From G963665975 sp963665975 (lineage in GTDB: Bacteria > Bacteroidota > Rhodothermia > Rhodothermales > Bin80), in contig OY762508.1 of NCBI GenBank assembly GCA_963665975.1, forward strand, positions 1,860,001-1,924,000: 64,000 bases of DNA, written 5' to 3'. The notes below the pieces were generated by a model that worked only from the letters and a program-made list of their open reading frames with translations, ran no database searches and was not told the origin of the DNA. The position numbers were made by a program, and so were the translations under genes. Numbering within the stretch: the stretch's first letter is position 1; each line of letters opens with the position of its first letter. Positions 52,946 to 62,794 of this stretch are shown here, in pieces.

Positions 52946-54100
52946 ATGCTGTACTACCTGATTTTGTATCTCGAAGAGCAATTCCACCCACCCGGGTTTC
53001 AGGTGGTTGAGTTTATCACCGTTCGCGCTACGCTCGCCGCGATCACGGCGCTTGCCATTGCATTCCTGGCAGGGCCGCATATCATCAAGTGGCTTCAGCG
53101 GCGGCAACTGAGTGAACAAGTCGGACTTGCCGGCGGAGTGGTTGACCATTCACACAAGACCGGCACGCCCACCATGGGTGGCCTCATCATCCTACTGGCA
53201 ATTCTGGCAGCCATGCTCCTGTGGGGCGCGCTCCTGGAAGTGTACGTATGGCTAAGCATTCTGGCGCTGGCGTGGATGGGCGGATTCGGCTTCGTGGACG
53301 ACTATATCAAGGTCGTCAAGAATGACAAGCATGGCATGGCCCCGCGCATAAAGATTGTCGGTCAGACAAGCCTAGGATTGCTTGTAGGCCTCATACTCTA
53401 CTTCCATCCACAGTTTGCAGACGTACGAGCCATCACGGACCTGCCGTTTCTCCGCGACTGGCACTTTGACTACAACATACTGGGCCGCCTGTTTACCGGC
53501 ACCCCGGACCTGGGTTGGCTGCTCTACGTGCCTGCCGTGGCGTTCATCGTAACGGCGACCTCGAATGCCGTAAACCTGACGGACGGCCTGGATGGGCTGG
53601 CGGGAGGCGTAACGGCAATCGTGACACTCGGGCTGGTGGCCCTATGCTATATCTCCGGGCACAGCACCCTGGCTCCGTATCTGGGCATCATGTACCTGCC
53701 CGGTGCCGGAGAATTGGCGGTCTTCGCCACAGCAATGGCTGCAGCGTGTCTCGGATTCCTCTGGTTCAACGGGTATCCGGCGAAAGTTTTCATGGGAGAC
53801 ACGGGAGCGCTAGCGCTCGGCGCGGCGGTGAGTGTGCTCGCGCTCATGGTCAAAAAAGAGTTCCTGCTCCCACTGTTGTGCCTGGTCTTCTTCCTGGAAA
53901 CGATTTCGGTCATTATCCAGACGGGCTATTTCCGCTATACGCGGCGAAAAACGGGAACAGGCAAGCGGGTATTTCGCATGGCGCCGCTACACCATCACTT
54001 CGAGGCGCGTGGCGTGCATGAGGCCACGATCGTGACACGATTCTGGATTGTGACGGTAGTCACGGTATTGGCCACGCTGCTTGTGCTGCGCATACGATAG
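52946..54100 (+). CDS. mraY: phospho-MurNAc-pentapeptide transferase
   Basis: A 384-residue polytopic membrane enzyme that forms lipid I on undecaprenyl phosphate. Characteristic blocks are 'HSHKTGTPTMGGLIIL', 'FGFVDDYIKVV', 'NAVNLTDGLDGLAGG', 'FMGDTGALALG' and the histidine motif 'MAPLHHHFEARG'. About ten hydrophobic helices are seen. ATG 52946, seven bases after the murE stop, begins at MLYYLILYLEEQF and is chosen over an upstream ATG at 52859 that lies inside murE. Confidence 0.96.
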   Translation: MLYYLILYLEEQFHPPGFQVVEFITVRATLAAITALAIAFLAGPHIIKWLQRRQLSEQVGLAGGVVDHSHKTGTPTMGGLIILLAILAAMLLWGALLEVYVWLSILALAWMGGFGFVDDYIKVVKNDKHGMAPRIKIVGQTSLGLLVGLILYFHPQFADVRAITDLPFLRDWHFDYNILGRLFTGTPDLGWLLYVPAVAFIVTATSNAVNLTDGLDGLAGGVTAIVTLGLVALCYISGHSTLAPYLGIMYLPGAGELAVFATAMAAACLGFLWFNGYPAKVFMGDTGALALGAAVSVLALMVKKEFLLPLLCLVFFLETISVIIQTGYFRYTRRKTGTGKRVFRMAPLHHHFEARGVHEATIVTRFWIVTVVTVLATLLVLRIR

Positions 54101-54105
54101 GGTGC

Positions 54106-55470
54106 ATGAAGCCTTCTGACATCCAGGACCAACGCGTAAGTGTAATCGGCGCCGCCAAGAGCGGCATAGCCGCTGCTACTCTGCTGGCGTCGGCCGGCGC
54201 GGACGTGCTGCTCTCCGACCACGGGAACGCTCCGTTTGCGGACCGCCGGAAGCTGGAGTCCCTCGGCATAGCGCTTGAAACTGAAGGCCACTCCGTACGA
54301 GTGCTGGAAACGGAATTCCTTGTTCTCAGCCCTGGTGTGCCGACCTCCGCAGCTATCGTGCAGGAGGCTGCGCGAGGCGGGATCGCGGTCTACTCGGAAA
54401 TCGAAGCTGCCTCCTGGTTCTGCGAAGCGCAGATCGTCGCCATAACCGGCACCAACGGCAAGACCACAACCACAAGCCTGCTAGGCCATGTGTTCGAGCA
54501 GGCAGGGCGCGAAGTAATCGTCGCCGGCAATATCGGCTACGCCTTTTCGGACGCAGTCCGAAAGATTTCCACCGGAGGGGTGGTGGTGCTGGAAGTCTCC
54601 AGCTTCCAGCTCGACCACATCGACACCTTTCGTCCCACCGTCAGCGTCCTGCTAAACGTCACGCCGGATCATCTTGACCGCTACGGTGGCGACGTGGACC
54701 GCTATGCAGCAAGCAAGTATCGCATCTTCGAAAACCAAAGGAGTAACGACGTGCTGGTGTACAACTACGACGATGTACGCGTTCGGGAACGTATCAATAC
54801 CGTGACCACGCACCGGGATCTGCGTTCGCTGGCGTTCAGCTACCAGGAGGCGCTTACCGGTGGAGCCTCCCTTCGCGAAGGGACCATAGTGCTCCGAATT
54901 CATCACCATGACGAAGTCCTGATGCACGCAGATGACCTTGCCCTGCGTGGCAGGCATAACCTGTCGAATTCTCTTGCCGCGGCGGTCGCGGCGCGCGCAA
55001 TGCACGTGCAGTGCGACACCATCCGCAGGAGTTTGGCCAGTTTCGAGGGCGTACCGCACCGGCTCGAATTTGTCCGTGAACTCTCAGGAGTGCGTTATAT
55101 CAACGACTCGAAGGCTACAAACGTGAACGCACTCTGGTATGCCCTCGAAAGCGTTAACACGCAGGTTGTGCTCCTGGTCGGAGGCCGGGACAAGGGCAAC
55201 GACTACAGTGGCATGGAGGACATCGTCCATGCCAAGGTGCGCGCCACAATCGCCTTCGGAGAGAGCGCTGCCACCGTAGTCCGCGAGTTGGGCTGGCACT
55301 CTGGCCGCGCTGAAACTGTCCGCACGCTCGAAGACGCCACACGGCTTGCACAAACTATTGCCGAGCCGGGTGATGTCGTACTCCTTAGCCCGGCGTGTGC
55401 CTCTTTCGACCAGTTCGATAATTACGAGCATCGAGGGGACACCTTCAAGCGGCTAGTGCAACAATTATAA
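54106..55470 (+). CDS. murD: UDP-MurNAc-L-alanine--D-glutamate ligase
   Basis: A 454-residue Mur ligase that adds D-Glu to UDP-MurNAc-L-Ala. The N-terminal nucleotide-binding fold ('VSVIGAAKSGIAAATLLASAG'), P-loop AITGTNGKTTTTSLL, 'VLEVSSFQLDHI', 'NVTPDHLDRYGG' and 'VRYINDSKATNVNALWYAL' identify it, with 'LLVGGRDKGNDYSGM' near the end. Five bases separate it from mraY. Confidence 0.96.
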   Translation: MKPSDIQDQRVSVIGAAKSGIAAATLLASAGADVLLSDHGNAPFADRRKLESLGIALETEGHSVRVLETEFLVLSPGVPTSAAIVQEAARGGIAVYSEIEAASWFCEAQIVAITGTNGKTTTTSLLGHVFEQAGREVIVAGNIGYAFSDAVRKISTGGVVVLEVSSFQLDHIDTFRPTVSVLLNVTPDHLDRYGGDVDRYAASKYRIFENQRSNDVLVYNYDDVRVRERINTVTTHRDLRSLAFSYQEALTGGASLREGTIVLRIHHHDEVLMHADDLALRGRHNLSNSLAAAVAARAMHVQCDTIRRSLASFEGVPHRLEFVRELSGVRYINDSKATNVNALWYALESVNTQVVLLVGGRDKGNDYSGMEDIVHAKVRATIAFGESAATVVRELGWHSGRAETVRTLEDATRLAQTIAEPGDVVLLSPACASFDQFDNYEHRGDTFKRLVQQL

Positions 55471-55487
55471 CACACAACAAGGAGTCC

Positions 55488-56645
55488 ATGTATTTTCGGC
55501 GACTACGTACCAGGTTCAGGAATCGATTGCGCCTTGCGCCTCCTGCGGACACGTATGTGTTGTGGGTTGCACTGCTGTTGTCGGCGGTGGGCATACTAGC
55601 GGTGTATAGTGCGATTGCCTTTCTGGCAGAAACCAAGGCCGATGGCGACACGGAACGCTTCCTCTTGCGACACACCACGCGTCTCGCCTTTGCCCTGGGT
55701 GCTCTTGTCCTGTTCAGCTATCTCGACTACCGCAAGATTGCGCGCTGGGCGCGTCTTTTGCTCATGGGGTCGCTGATCCTCCTGGTACTGGTGCAGATCT
55801 TCGGCGTCACGTACGGCGGTGCCACGCGAGCGATCCACCTGGGGTCGCTGAGCATTCAGCCATCGGACATCGCAAAAGTGGCGCTCATTCTGTACATAGG
55901 CGTCCTCCTGGCGCGCAAGCAGGGTTATATACGGAGTTTGGGGCGCACGTTCATACCTCTTTCGCTGTGGATCTTCGTTTCGCTCATCATGATCGGCATG
56001 GAGGATCTTTCCACGGCGGCGGTGCTCCTGGTCGCCGTGGGCATGATGTGCTTTGTCGGACGCGTACGCGCAGTGCATCTCGGCAGCCTTGCGGCTGCCT
56101 GCGCGGTCTGCGCGTTGTTACTATTGGCCATATCGCCTAACCGTGCAGCACGCCTCGAGGCGTTTCTGGGCTTTGGGATTTTCCCGCACACGGACTCCGG
56201 AGAAGTGTTCAGTGCACAGGACGAGGGCTACCAGGCGCGCCAGGCGCGCATTGCATTCGCGCTCGGCGGCATTACCGGGCAGGGTCCTGGAAAGAGCTTG
56301 CAGCGCGACTTCTTGCCCGCGCCGTACAACGATTTCATCTTCGCCATTATCGCAGAGGAGTACGGTCTCCTTGGGGCGGTCGCCCTGCTGGGACTACTCT
56401 CACTGCTTCTCTTGCGAGGCTTTCTGCGGATCGCACGTGATGCGGCGGATCCGCTGGGGCTCTTTCTTGCCGTGGGCTATACGACAACCATTGTGCTCTA
56501 CGGATTCGTGCATGCCGCCGTGGCTTCCGGGCTGCTACCGGTTACCGGGCTGCCGCTTCCCCTTGTTTCATATGGGGGTACGTCCATGCTTGCCACCGGC
56601 GCCATGATCGGCATCCTGCTCAATATTTCAAGACAGATCAGATAG
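55488..56645 (+). CDS. ftsW: FtsW-type SEDS peptidoglycan glycosyltransferase
   Basis: A 385-residue SEDS protein with about ten membrane helices that polymerises lipid II at the septum with FtsI. Signatures are 'ATRAIHLGSLSIQPSDIAKVA', 'SGEVFSAQDEGYQARQARIA', 'PAPYNDFIFAIIAEEYGLLGA' with the catalytic-region Asp, and 'GLPLPLVSYGGTSMLATGAM'. The location between murD and murG supports FtsW over RodA. ATG 55488 follows AAGGAG at 55481-55486, giving only a short spacing. Confidence 0.95.
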   Translation: MYFRRLRTRFRNRLRLAPPADTYVLWVALLLSAVGILAVYSAIAFLAETKADGDTERFLLRHTTRLAFALGALVLFSYLDYRKIARWARLLLMGSLILLVLVQIFGVTYGGATRAIHLGSLSIQPSDIAKVALILYIGVLLARKQGYIRSLGRTFIPLSLWIFVSLIMIGMEDLSTAAVLLVAVGMMCFVGRVRAVHLGSLAAACAVCALLLLAISPNRAARLEAFLGFGIFPHTDSGEVFSAQDEGYQARQARIAFALGGITGQGPGKSLQRDFLPAPYNDFIFAIIAEEYGLLGAVALLGLLSLLLLRGFLRIARDAADPLGLFLAVGYTTTIVLYGFVHAAVASGLLPVTGLPLPLVSYGGTSMLATGAMIGILLNISRQIR

Positions 56646-56684
56646 CGGGTTTGCATTGGCAAACAACCCGCGGGAACCAACGAC

Positions 56685-57797
56685 ATGCAACGCGCACCTC
56701 GCATACTGATGGCTGGTGGCGGCACCGGCGGCCACGTCTACCCGGCCATTGCCGTTGCTCGTGCCATCCGGGCCCTGGAGCCGGAGGCGGCGATCGCTTT
56801 TGCAGGCACGCGCGACCATCTGGAATGGAAGGCCGTGCCACAGGCGGGGTTTGCCATCCACCCGATCACGATCAGCGGTTTCCACCGGAAACAGCTTTTG
56901 CGCAACGTCAGCTTTCCATACAAAGTCACCAGAGGGCTGTTACAGAGCCTGGCTCTCGTCCGGCACTTCGACGCCGATGTGGCTGTGGGCACTGGCGGAT
57001 ACGTCTCCGGCCCGGTCCTGCTGGCAGCATCCCTGCGGGGGCGGCCCATTGTGACGCAAGAGCAGAATGCCTACGCCGGGGTCACCAACCGGCTACTTGC
57101 CAGGCGCGCTGCGCAGATTCACATTGCATTTCCTGAGGTGACACGGTGGTTTCCGAAAGAAAAATGCCGGCTAAGCGGCAATCCCACGAGGCAGGAATTA
57201 TTGACGGCAGATCCTGCGGAGGCGCGGGCGCATTTTCAGATCCCGGACGGCGTCCGGGTGCTGCTCATCTTCGGCGGCTCGCTGGGGAGCCTCGCGCTCA
57301 ACACGGCAATGGAGCAGCAACGGACACGTCTATTCTCCGACCCAAACCTCGTCGTCATCTGGCAGACCGGCCGGCTGTACTACCAACGGATGCAGGCGCG
57401 GGTAGCGGCGCATCCTCAGCTTCGCCTCGTGCAATACCTCCACCGCATGGACCTGGCCTACGCGGCGGCTGATCTGGTGGTTTGCCGTGCCGGGGCCATA
57501 ACATGCAGCGAGCTCCTGGTCACAGGAACGCCGGCGATCCTGGTACCGTCGCCCCATGTGGCGGAGGATCACCAGACCAGAAATGCAGAGAGTCTCCATC
57601 GCTCTGGCGCGGCTTTCATAGCGCCAGAGGGCGAGTTGGAAGCTGTCCTTACGATGCGCGTGCCCGAATTGCTCGGCGACGATGCCCTGCTTGCGCAAAT
57701 GGCGGCAGCGGCGTGCGTGGCGGCTCGTCCCAACGCCGCAAGAGATATTGCGCAGAGCATTCTGCGCCTGATCGGATGGAAGTCCCAAGCGTCATGA
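56685..57797 (+). CDS. murG: lipid II synthase (GlcNAc transferase)
   Basis: A 370-residue GT-B glycosyltransferase that adds GlcNAc to lipid I at the inner membrane face. The diagnostic loop 'MAGGGTGGHVYPAIAVARAI' and 'VGTGGYVSGPVLLAA', 'TQEQNAYAGVTNRLLARRA', 'IFGGSLGSLALN', 'VVCRAGAITCSELLVTGTPA' and 'DHQTRNAESLHRSGAA' are all present. Its TGA overlaps the murC ATG (ATGA). Confidence 0.96.
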   Translation: MQRAPRILMAGGGTGGHVYPAIAVARAIRALEPEAAIAFAGTRDHLEWKAVPQAGFAIHPITISGFHRKQLLRNVSFPYKVTRGLLQSLALVRHFDADVAVGTGGYVSGPVLLAASLRGRPIVTQEQNAYAGVTNRLLARRAAQIHIAFPEVTRWFPKEKCRLSGNPTRQELLTADPAEARAHFQIPDGVRVLLIFGGSLGSLALNTAMEQQRTRLFSDPNLVVIWQTGRLYYQRMQARVAAHPQLRLVQYLHRMDLAYAAADLVVCRAGAITCSELLVTGTPAILVPSPHVAEDHQTRNAESLHRSGAAFIAPEGELEAVLTMRVPELLGDDALLAQMAAAACVAARPNAARDIAQSILRLIGWKSQAS

Positions 57798-59200
57798 ACC
57801 ACGCACGACGACAACCCCTGTTAGGTCGCATCCACCGTATTCATATGGTGGGCATCGGCGGGATCGGCATGAGTTCGATTGCCTCCGTTCTGCTCGACCG
57901 TGGCTTTAGCGTCACAGGGTCAGACCTGTGCAAGAGCGAGATAACCGACGGACTCGAATCTCAGGGCGCCCGCGTCTACGAGGGCCATACGGCAAACCAG
58001 GTCGCTGATGCCGACGTCGTAGTGTACTCGTCGGCAATTGATCCGACGAAGAATCCGGAAACGCGCGCGGCGGAAGCACGACGTATCCCACTGATCCCCC
58101 GGTCGGAAATGCTCGGGGAGCTCATGCGCATGAAATTCGGCATCGGGATTGCTGGAACGCATGGCAAGACCACATCCACGTCCATGGTAGGGCTGGTTGT
58201 TACCGAGGGCGGGTTTGATCCGACCATCATTGTCGGAGGTCGGGTGACGGTCTTCGGGTCCAATGCGGTAAGCGGCGAGGGGGACATTATCATCATTGAG
58301 GCGGACGAATACGACCGCGCCTTTCTCAGGCTAACTCCCGCCCTTGCTGTTGTCACCTCCATAGAGGCCGATCATCTTGACATCTACAAAGACCTGGACG
58401 ATATCAAGGCGGCATTTTTACAGTTTGCCAATTCTGCGCCATTCTTTGGCGCCGCCATTGTGTGCCTGGACGATCCTGTCGTGCAGGACATCGTAGGCGG
58501 CATCAAGCGCCGGCTCATTACTTACGGCACTGCGCGGCAGGCGATGGTGCGTGCGGACGGGGTGCAGCAGACGGGTTCTGTGACCCGCTTCCATGTGGTT
58601 GCCCTTGGCCGGTCGATGGGAACCATCGAACTCAAGGCGCCGGGCATCTACCACGTGCGTAACGCACTCGCCGCGGTGGCCGTAGGACTTGAGCTCGATA
58701 TAGCGTTCGACAAGATCAAGGCCGGCCTGTCTCGATACACGGGTGTGCAGCGACGCTTCCAGGTCGTCGGAGAGGAGGCGGGAATTCTGGTAATCGATGA
58801 TTATGCACACCATCCGACAGAGCTGTTAGCCACGCTTCAGGCTGCAAGCGACGGATATCCTGGCCGCAGGATCGTGGCGGTGTTTCAACCGCACCTGTAC
58901 TCACGGACCGAGGACTTCAAGGAGCAGTTTGCGCGGTCCTTCTTCAATGCGGATGTGCTCGTTATCACCGATATCTATGGCGCGCGTGAAACGCCGCGCG
59001 AGGGTGTCAATGGCAAGATGATCGCCGATCTCGCCATGCGACGTGGCCATCGCAACGTCCATTATGTGGCGCAGAAGGACCATCTTCCAGAGGAACTGCA
59101 GCATTTGTGCACGGATGGTGACGTAGTGGTCTTCCTCGGAGCTGGAGATATCTGGCGGATCACCCGGAAGTTTCTTGCTGTGCTTAAGGGGGCTGTGTAA
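57794..59200 (+). CDS. murC: UDP-MurNAc--L-alanine ligase
   Basis: A 468-residue Mur ligase that adds the first L-Ala of the stem peptide. Visible motifs are 'HMVGIGGIGMSSIASVLLDRG', 'GIAGTHGKTTSTSMVG', 'IIEADEYDRAFLRL', 'SIEADHLDIYKD', 'RRFQVVGEEAGILVIDDYAHH' and 'AVFQPHLYSRTEDF'. ATG 57794 overlaps the murG stop; the frame is open further upstream, but inside murG. It lies after murG, as in many dcw clusters. Confidence 0.96.
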   Translation: MNHARRQPLLGRIHRIHMVGIGGIGMSSIASVLLDRGFSVTGSDLCKSEITDGLESQGARVYEGHTANQVADADVVVYSSAIDPTKNPETRAAEARRIPLIPRSEMLGELMRMKFGIGIAGTHGKTTSTSMVGLVVTEGGFDPTIIVGGRVTVFGSNAVSGEGDIIIIEADEYDRAFLRLTPALAVVTSIEADHLDIYKDLDDIKAAFLQFANSAPFFGAAIVCLDDPVVQDIVGGIKRRLITYGTARQAMVRADGVQQTGSVTRFHVVALGRSMGTIELKAPGIYHVRNALAAVAVGLELDIAFDKIKAGLSRYTGVQRRFQVVGEEAGILVIDDYAHHPTELLATLQAASDGYPGRRIVAVFQPHLYSRTEDFKEQFARSFFNADVLVITDIYGARETPREGVNGKMIADLAMRRGHRNVHYVAQKDHLPEELQHLCTDGDVVVFLGAGDIWRITRKFLAVLKGAV

Positions 59201-59223
59201 CCAACTGTCAAAACCGGATCCAC

Positions 59224-60006
59224 ATGGCAAACAAGCAACAACAGAGAAGGAGCGGAGAATCCAGCGCCTGGGAACGGTTGGCGCAGTGGTTTCCCGCGCT
59301 CCTCGCCATCCTGATTTGTAGCATCATAGTGCAGCGGCACTACAGCCCGCTACCGTGCACAAAGCTGACGATCCTGGACGCCATGTATGCAGACACGACG
59401 GAACTGCGCACAGTTGCGAGCCTGGAGATGAGTGCAAGCATTGATCCTGCGCTCGTCGCCGATCGCATCCAGCGTCATCCGTGGGTGCGCAACGCCCGGG
59501 GTTGGTGCTACCAGAACGGCACGGCCACCGTGGTGGTCGAGGAGCGGGCGCCGCAGTTGTTGGTCCGGGACCAACAGGGAGCGGGCGCCTACTACATTGA
59601 TGCCAGCGGCTATCGGATGCCCGTGCTTACTGGCGCATCCTTTGATGTGCCATTGCTCACCGGGCTGGAGGAACCGTACCATCCGGTGCGACGCGTGCAG
59701 GATAAAACGGTTCAGGCGCTGGCGCGGGCCCTTGCCAGAGTCGACCTGGAGACAGACGCGCTGATTTCGGAGCTCGTACTCACACCCAACGGGGTGCGCC
59801 TCTATACGGGCAGCGCGACCCCATCCGGGACGGTGGAGGTGTTGCTTGGCAAGAACCGCGTCGAGGAGAAGCTGGATCGTCTTGCGGCGTTCTGGCGGCA
59901 AGCCGTAGCCTCTCAACCCGGAAAACGGTTTCAGCAAATTGACCTTCGTTTTGACAGCCAGATTATCACTCGAGAATCGAACGATCCTTCGGGAAGCCGT
60001 TCGTAA
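59224..60006 (+). CDS. ftsQ: FtsQ/DivIB-like division protein
   Basis: A 260-residue bitopic protein with a basic cytoplasmic head, one transmembrane helix (about 22-40, 'FPALLAILICSIIVQ') and a periplasmic POTRA-like region ('ADRIQRHPWVRNARGWC', 'TATVVVEERAPQLLVRD') followed by a beta domain with 'GKRFQQIDLRFDSQIITR' near the end, as in FtsQ. It would link FtsL to FtsA/FtsZ at the divisome. Position between murC and ftsA supports the assignment. Confidence 0.88.
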   Translation: MANKQQQRRSGESSAWERLAQWFPALLAILICSIIVQRHYSPLPCTKLTILDAMYADTTELRTVASLEMSASIDPALVADRIQRHPWVRNARGWCYQNGTATVVVEERAPQLLVRDQQGAGAYYIDASGYRMPVLTGASFDVPLLTGLEEPYHPVRRVQDKTVQALARALARVDLETDALISELVLTPNGVRLYTGSATPSGTVEVLLGKNRVEEKLDRLAAFWRQAVASQPGKRFQQIDLRFDSQIITRESNDPSGSRS

Positions 60007-60018
60007 TCAACCAGACCC

Positions 60019-61314
60019 ATGAACGAAAACATTGTAATAGGCATGGACATCGGCACCACCAAGGTGTGTGTCGTCGTGGCCGAAGCCGATCCATTCAACC
60101 GTATTAACGTCCTGGGAGTCGGCGTATCCGAGTCCGAGGGCCTTAATCGCGGTGTCGTCGTCAACATTGACAAGACCGTGGCAGCCCTTCAGGTGGCCAT
60201 CCAGGAGGCCGAGCGTACAGCCGGCGTCACCGTCCAGGATGTCATTGTCGGGATTGCGGGAGATCATGTCCAGAGCTTTCAGAGTCGCGGTGTCGTAACC
60301 ATTGCCAACCGCAACCATGAAATCACAAGCCGCGATGTTCAGCGGCTGATTGAAGACACCACACACGTGGCGATGCCAGCGGATCGCAAGATTCTGCATG
60401 TCATCCCGCAGGAGTTCGTCGTAGACGGGCAGGACGGTGTCCTTGATCCTGTCGGAATGAGCGGGGTGCGCCTTGAGGCCAACGTCCACATCATCACCGG
60501 ATTGGTTTCGGCGGCGAAGAACATCTATCGCTGTATCGAAAAGGCCGGCTATCGAGTAGCCGACATCGTGCTGGAGCCTCTGGCATCGTCTTTCTCGGTA
60601 TTGCATCCGGACGAGAAGGAAGTCGGTGTGGCGCTCATCGATATCGGCGGAGGCACAACCGATGTCGCCGTCTTTGAAGACGGCACTATACGGCACACGG
60701 CAGTTATCGCGGTCGCCGGCAATAAGGTCACCGACGACATCCGAAAGGGGCTCGGCGTAATGCGCGATCACGCGGAGGCGCTGAAATGCAGATTCGGCAC
60801 GGCGCTGGTTGATCTTGTCAAGGAAGATGAGGAGATTCGGATTCCTGGCATCGGCGGGCGTCCTGGCAAGGGCATCAGCCGGTCGTCATTGGCCCAGATC
60901 ATTCAGCCCCGGATGGAGGAGATTCTCGAAATAACGGCTATCGAAATAAAGCGCAGCGGATACGCCCGGCACCTCGCTGCCGGAGCCGTTTTGACCGGGG
61001 GAGGGTCTCTCATTGAGGGGACTGCTGAACTCGGCGCCGAAGTGCTCGGCATGGAGACGCGCCTGGGTGCGCCGACGGGTCTTGAGGGTGGATTGGTGGA
61101 AGAGGTCAGCGACCCGAAATTCGCCACCAGTGTCGGGTTGGTCCTCTACGGCCTACAGCCGGAAATTCTGGGAGCTGCGCCGCTGTTCGCCGACGGCTCC
61201 GGGCGTCCGTTCTCGGGAATGGGCTCGCGGTCGAATGGTCTGGGCGTGGACCATGGATCGTCTCTGGTGCACCGGATCGCCGGACGCATGAAGGGATGGT
61301 TCGACGAGCTCTGA
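60019..61314 (+). CDS. ftsA: cell division protein FtsA
   Basis: A 431-residue actin-like ATPase that tethers FtsZ to the membrane. Actin-fold motifs are 'VIGMDIGTTKVCVVVAE', 'RGVVVNIDKTVAALQVAI' in the 1C subdomain, 'VALIDIGGGTTDVAVFEDG' and 'HLAAGAVLTGGGSLIEG'. The C-terminus ends with an amphipathic helix ('VHRIAGRMKGWFDEL') typical of membrane targeting. It starts 12 bases after ftsQ. Confidence 0.96.
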   Translation: MNENIVIGMDIGTTKVCVVVAEADPFNRINVLGVGVSESEGLNRGVVVNIDKTVAALQVAIQEAERTAGVTVQDVIVGIAGDHVQSFQSRGVVTIANRNHEITSRDVQRLIEDTTHVAMPADRKILHVIPQEFVVDGQDGVLDPVGMSGVRLEANVHIITGLVSAAKNIYRCIEKAGYRVADIVLEPLASSFSVLHPDEKEVGVALIDIGGGTTDVAVFEDGTIRHTAVIAVAGNKVTDDIRKGLGVMRDHAEALKCRFGTALVDLVKEDEEIRIPGIGGRPGKGISRSSLAQIIQPRMEEILEITAIEIKRSGYARHLAAGAVLTGGGSLIEGTAELGAEVLGMETRLGAPTGLEGGLVEEVSDPKFATSVGLVLYGLQPEILGAAPLFADGSGRPFSGMGSRSNGLGVDHGSSLVHRIAGRMKGWFDEL

Positions 61315-61383
61315 CACGGCGGAATATGCGCGCAAGATTGCGCACGGCATCGAACACAAAAAAACTATAGCTAAACCCACATT

Positions 61384-61388
61384 GGAGG
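61384..61388 (+). promoter_or_regulatory. strong ribosome binding site of ftsZ
   Basis: GGAGG six bases before the ftsZ ATG is one of the few canonical Shine-Dalgarno sequences in the window, fitting the high FtsZ level needed. The 80-base ftsA-ftsZ gap also has an A-run and CTATAG, which might include an internal promoter. Confidence 0.6.
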
Positions 61389-61394
61389 AAATCC

Positions 61395-62636
61395 ATGAAC
61401 AAAGGGATAGGCTCCCGTTTCCTGTTTGACGAAACGGCCCTGGACACCGCGAAGATTTGCGTGGTTGGCATAGGCGGCGGCGGCGGCAATGCCGTCAACA
61501 ACATGATCAGAGAAGGCATCCAGGATGTCAGCTTCATTGCCATCAACACGGATGCACAGGCACTCCACGGCAATCTTGCCACACACAAGATTCAGGCGGG
61601 CCGCGCGCTTACGAAGGGGCTCGGTACAGGAGCACGGCCGTCGGTCGGCACCGAGGCGGTGTCTGCGGACAAGGATGCCATTGAGATCGCGCTGCAGGGC
61701 TTTGATCTGGCGTTTATCACGGCGGGAATGGGGGGAGGCACGGGTACCGGAGGCGCTCCCGTAGTAGCCGAAATCGTTCAGAAGCTGGGGATCCTGGCTG
61801 TTGCGATTGTCACCAAGCCATTCGACTGTGAGGGCATGCGTCGCATGGAAATGGCCAAAGAAGGTATCGAGCAACTGCGCGATTATGTTGACACGCTCAT
61901 TGTAATTCCGAACGAGCGGCTATTGGACATCGCGGATGAGACCACAAGCCTTATTGAGGCATTCCGGCGCGCCGACGATTTGCTGTACAATGCCACGCGC
62001 GGGATTTCGGACCTGATTACGATACATGGTCTCATCAACCTTGACTTTGCTGACGTACGCACGACGATGCAGGACGGGGGGACGGCACTGATGGGTGTGG
62101 CTACTGCCAAAGGCGAAAAGCGTGCCGAGAAGGCTGCGATCGAGGCAATTTCAAGTCCACTTCTGGACGGGATGTCGATCAGCGGGGCACGCAATGTGCT
62201 CGTCAACATTACCGCCGGCACGAGTCTGGGAATTCGCGAGGCCACCGCGGCCACGAGCATTATTCAGCAGGAGGCTGGACCAGAGGTTGAAGTCATTTTT
62301 GGTACGGTCATTGACGAAGAGATGAAAGAGGACTTACGTGTGACCGTGATCGCTACGGGGTTTAACAGAGAGCAGTCCTCGAAGGCGACGCGTCGAACGG
62401 TTCTGCTGTCTGACCCCATCTATGATTACAAGGGTGAGCACAGCCTGAAGATCCTGGATGTCCCGGCTTATGAGCGTCGTGGCACGGTGGCTGCGACTGT
62501 GGAGTCGGGATCGGAAGAGGACAAGAAAGGCGGCCGCGGGCAAATAAAGCGCCTGCGCGTGGACGAACACGCATCGCGCAACAATCCCACCGACTCGCTA
62601 GATCAACCAGCCTTTCTTCGCAAGATGATGGACTAG
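61395..62636 (+). CDS. ftsZ: cell division protein FtsZ
   Basis: A 413-residue tubulin-like GTPase forming the Z ring. It has 'ICVVGIGGGGGNAVNNMI', the tubulin signature 'GMGGGTGTGGAPVVAEI', the T7 synergy region 'NLDFADVRTTMQDGGTALMG', and the C-terminal peptide 'LDQPAFLRKMMD' that binds FtsA. The linker between core and peptide is short, about 60 residues. It closes the dcw cluster; no clear terminator hairpin is seen in the 158 bases that follow. Confidence 0.97.
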   Translation: MNKGIGSRFLFDETALDTAKICVVGIGGGGGNAVNNMIREGIQDVSFIAINTDAQALHGNLATHKIQAGRALTKGLGTGARPSVGTEAVSADKDAIEIALQGFDLAFITAGMGGGTGTGGAPVVAEIVQKLGILAVAIVTKPFDCEGMRRMEMAKEGIEQLRDYVDTLIVIPNERLLDIADETTSLIEAFRRADDLLYNATRGISDLITIHGLINLDFADVRTTMQDGGTALMGVATAKGEKRAEKAAIEAISSPLLDGMSISGARNVLVNITAGTSLGIREATAATSIIQQEAGPEVEVIFGTVIDEEMKEDLRVTVIATGFNREQSSKATRRTVLLSDPIYDYKGEHSLKILDVPAYERRGTVAATVESGSEEDKKGGRGQIKRLRVDEHASRNNPTDSLDQPAFLRKMMD

Positions 62637-62794
62637 CAATACCATGGACAGCTGGATGCCTGCGCAACCATAGCCGAAATGTAACTTGTCGTTATTCAAG
62701 TGTCGTATTTTCCGATCATTACGTAGATACTTCAGATTCTTCGGGCGCTACGAACGGCCACATGGTCACCTTGCGTGGTGCCTACCATATCCGT

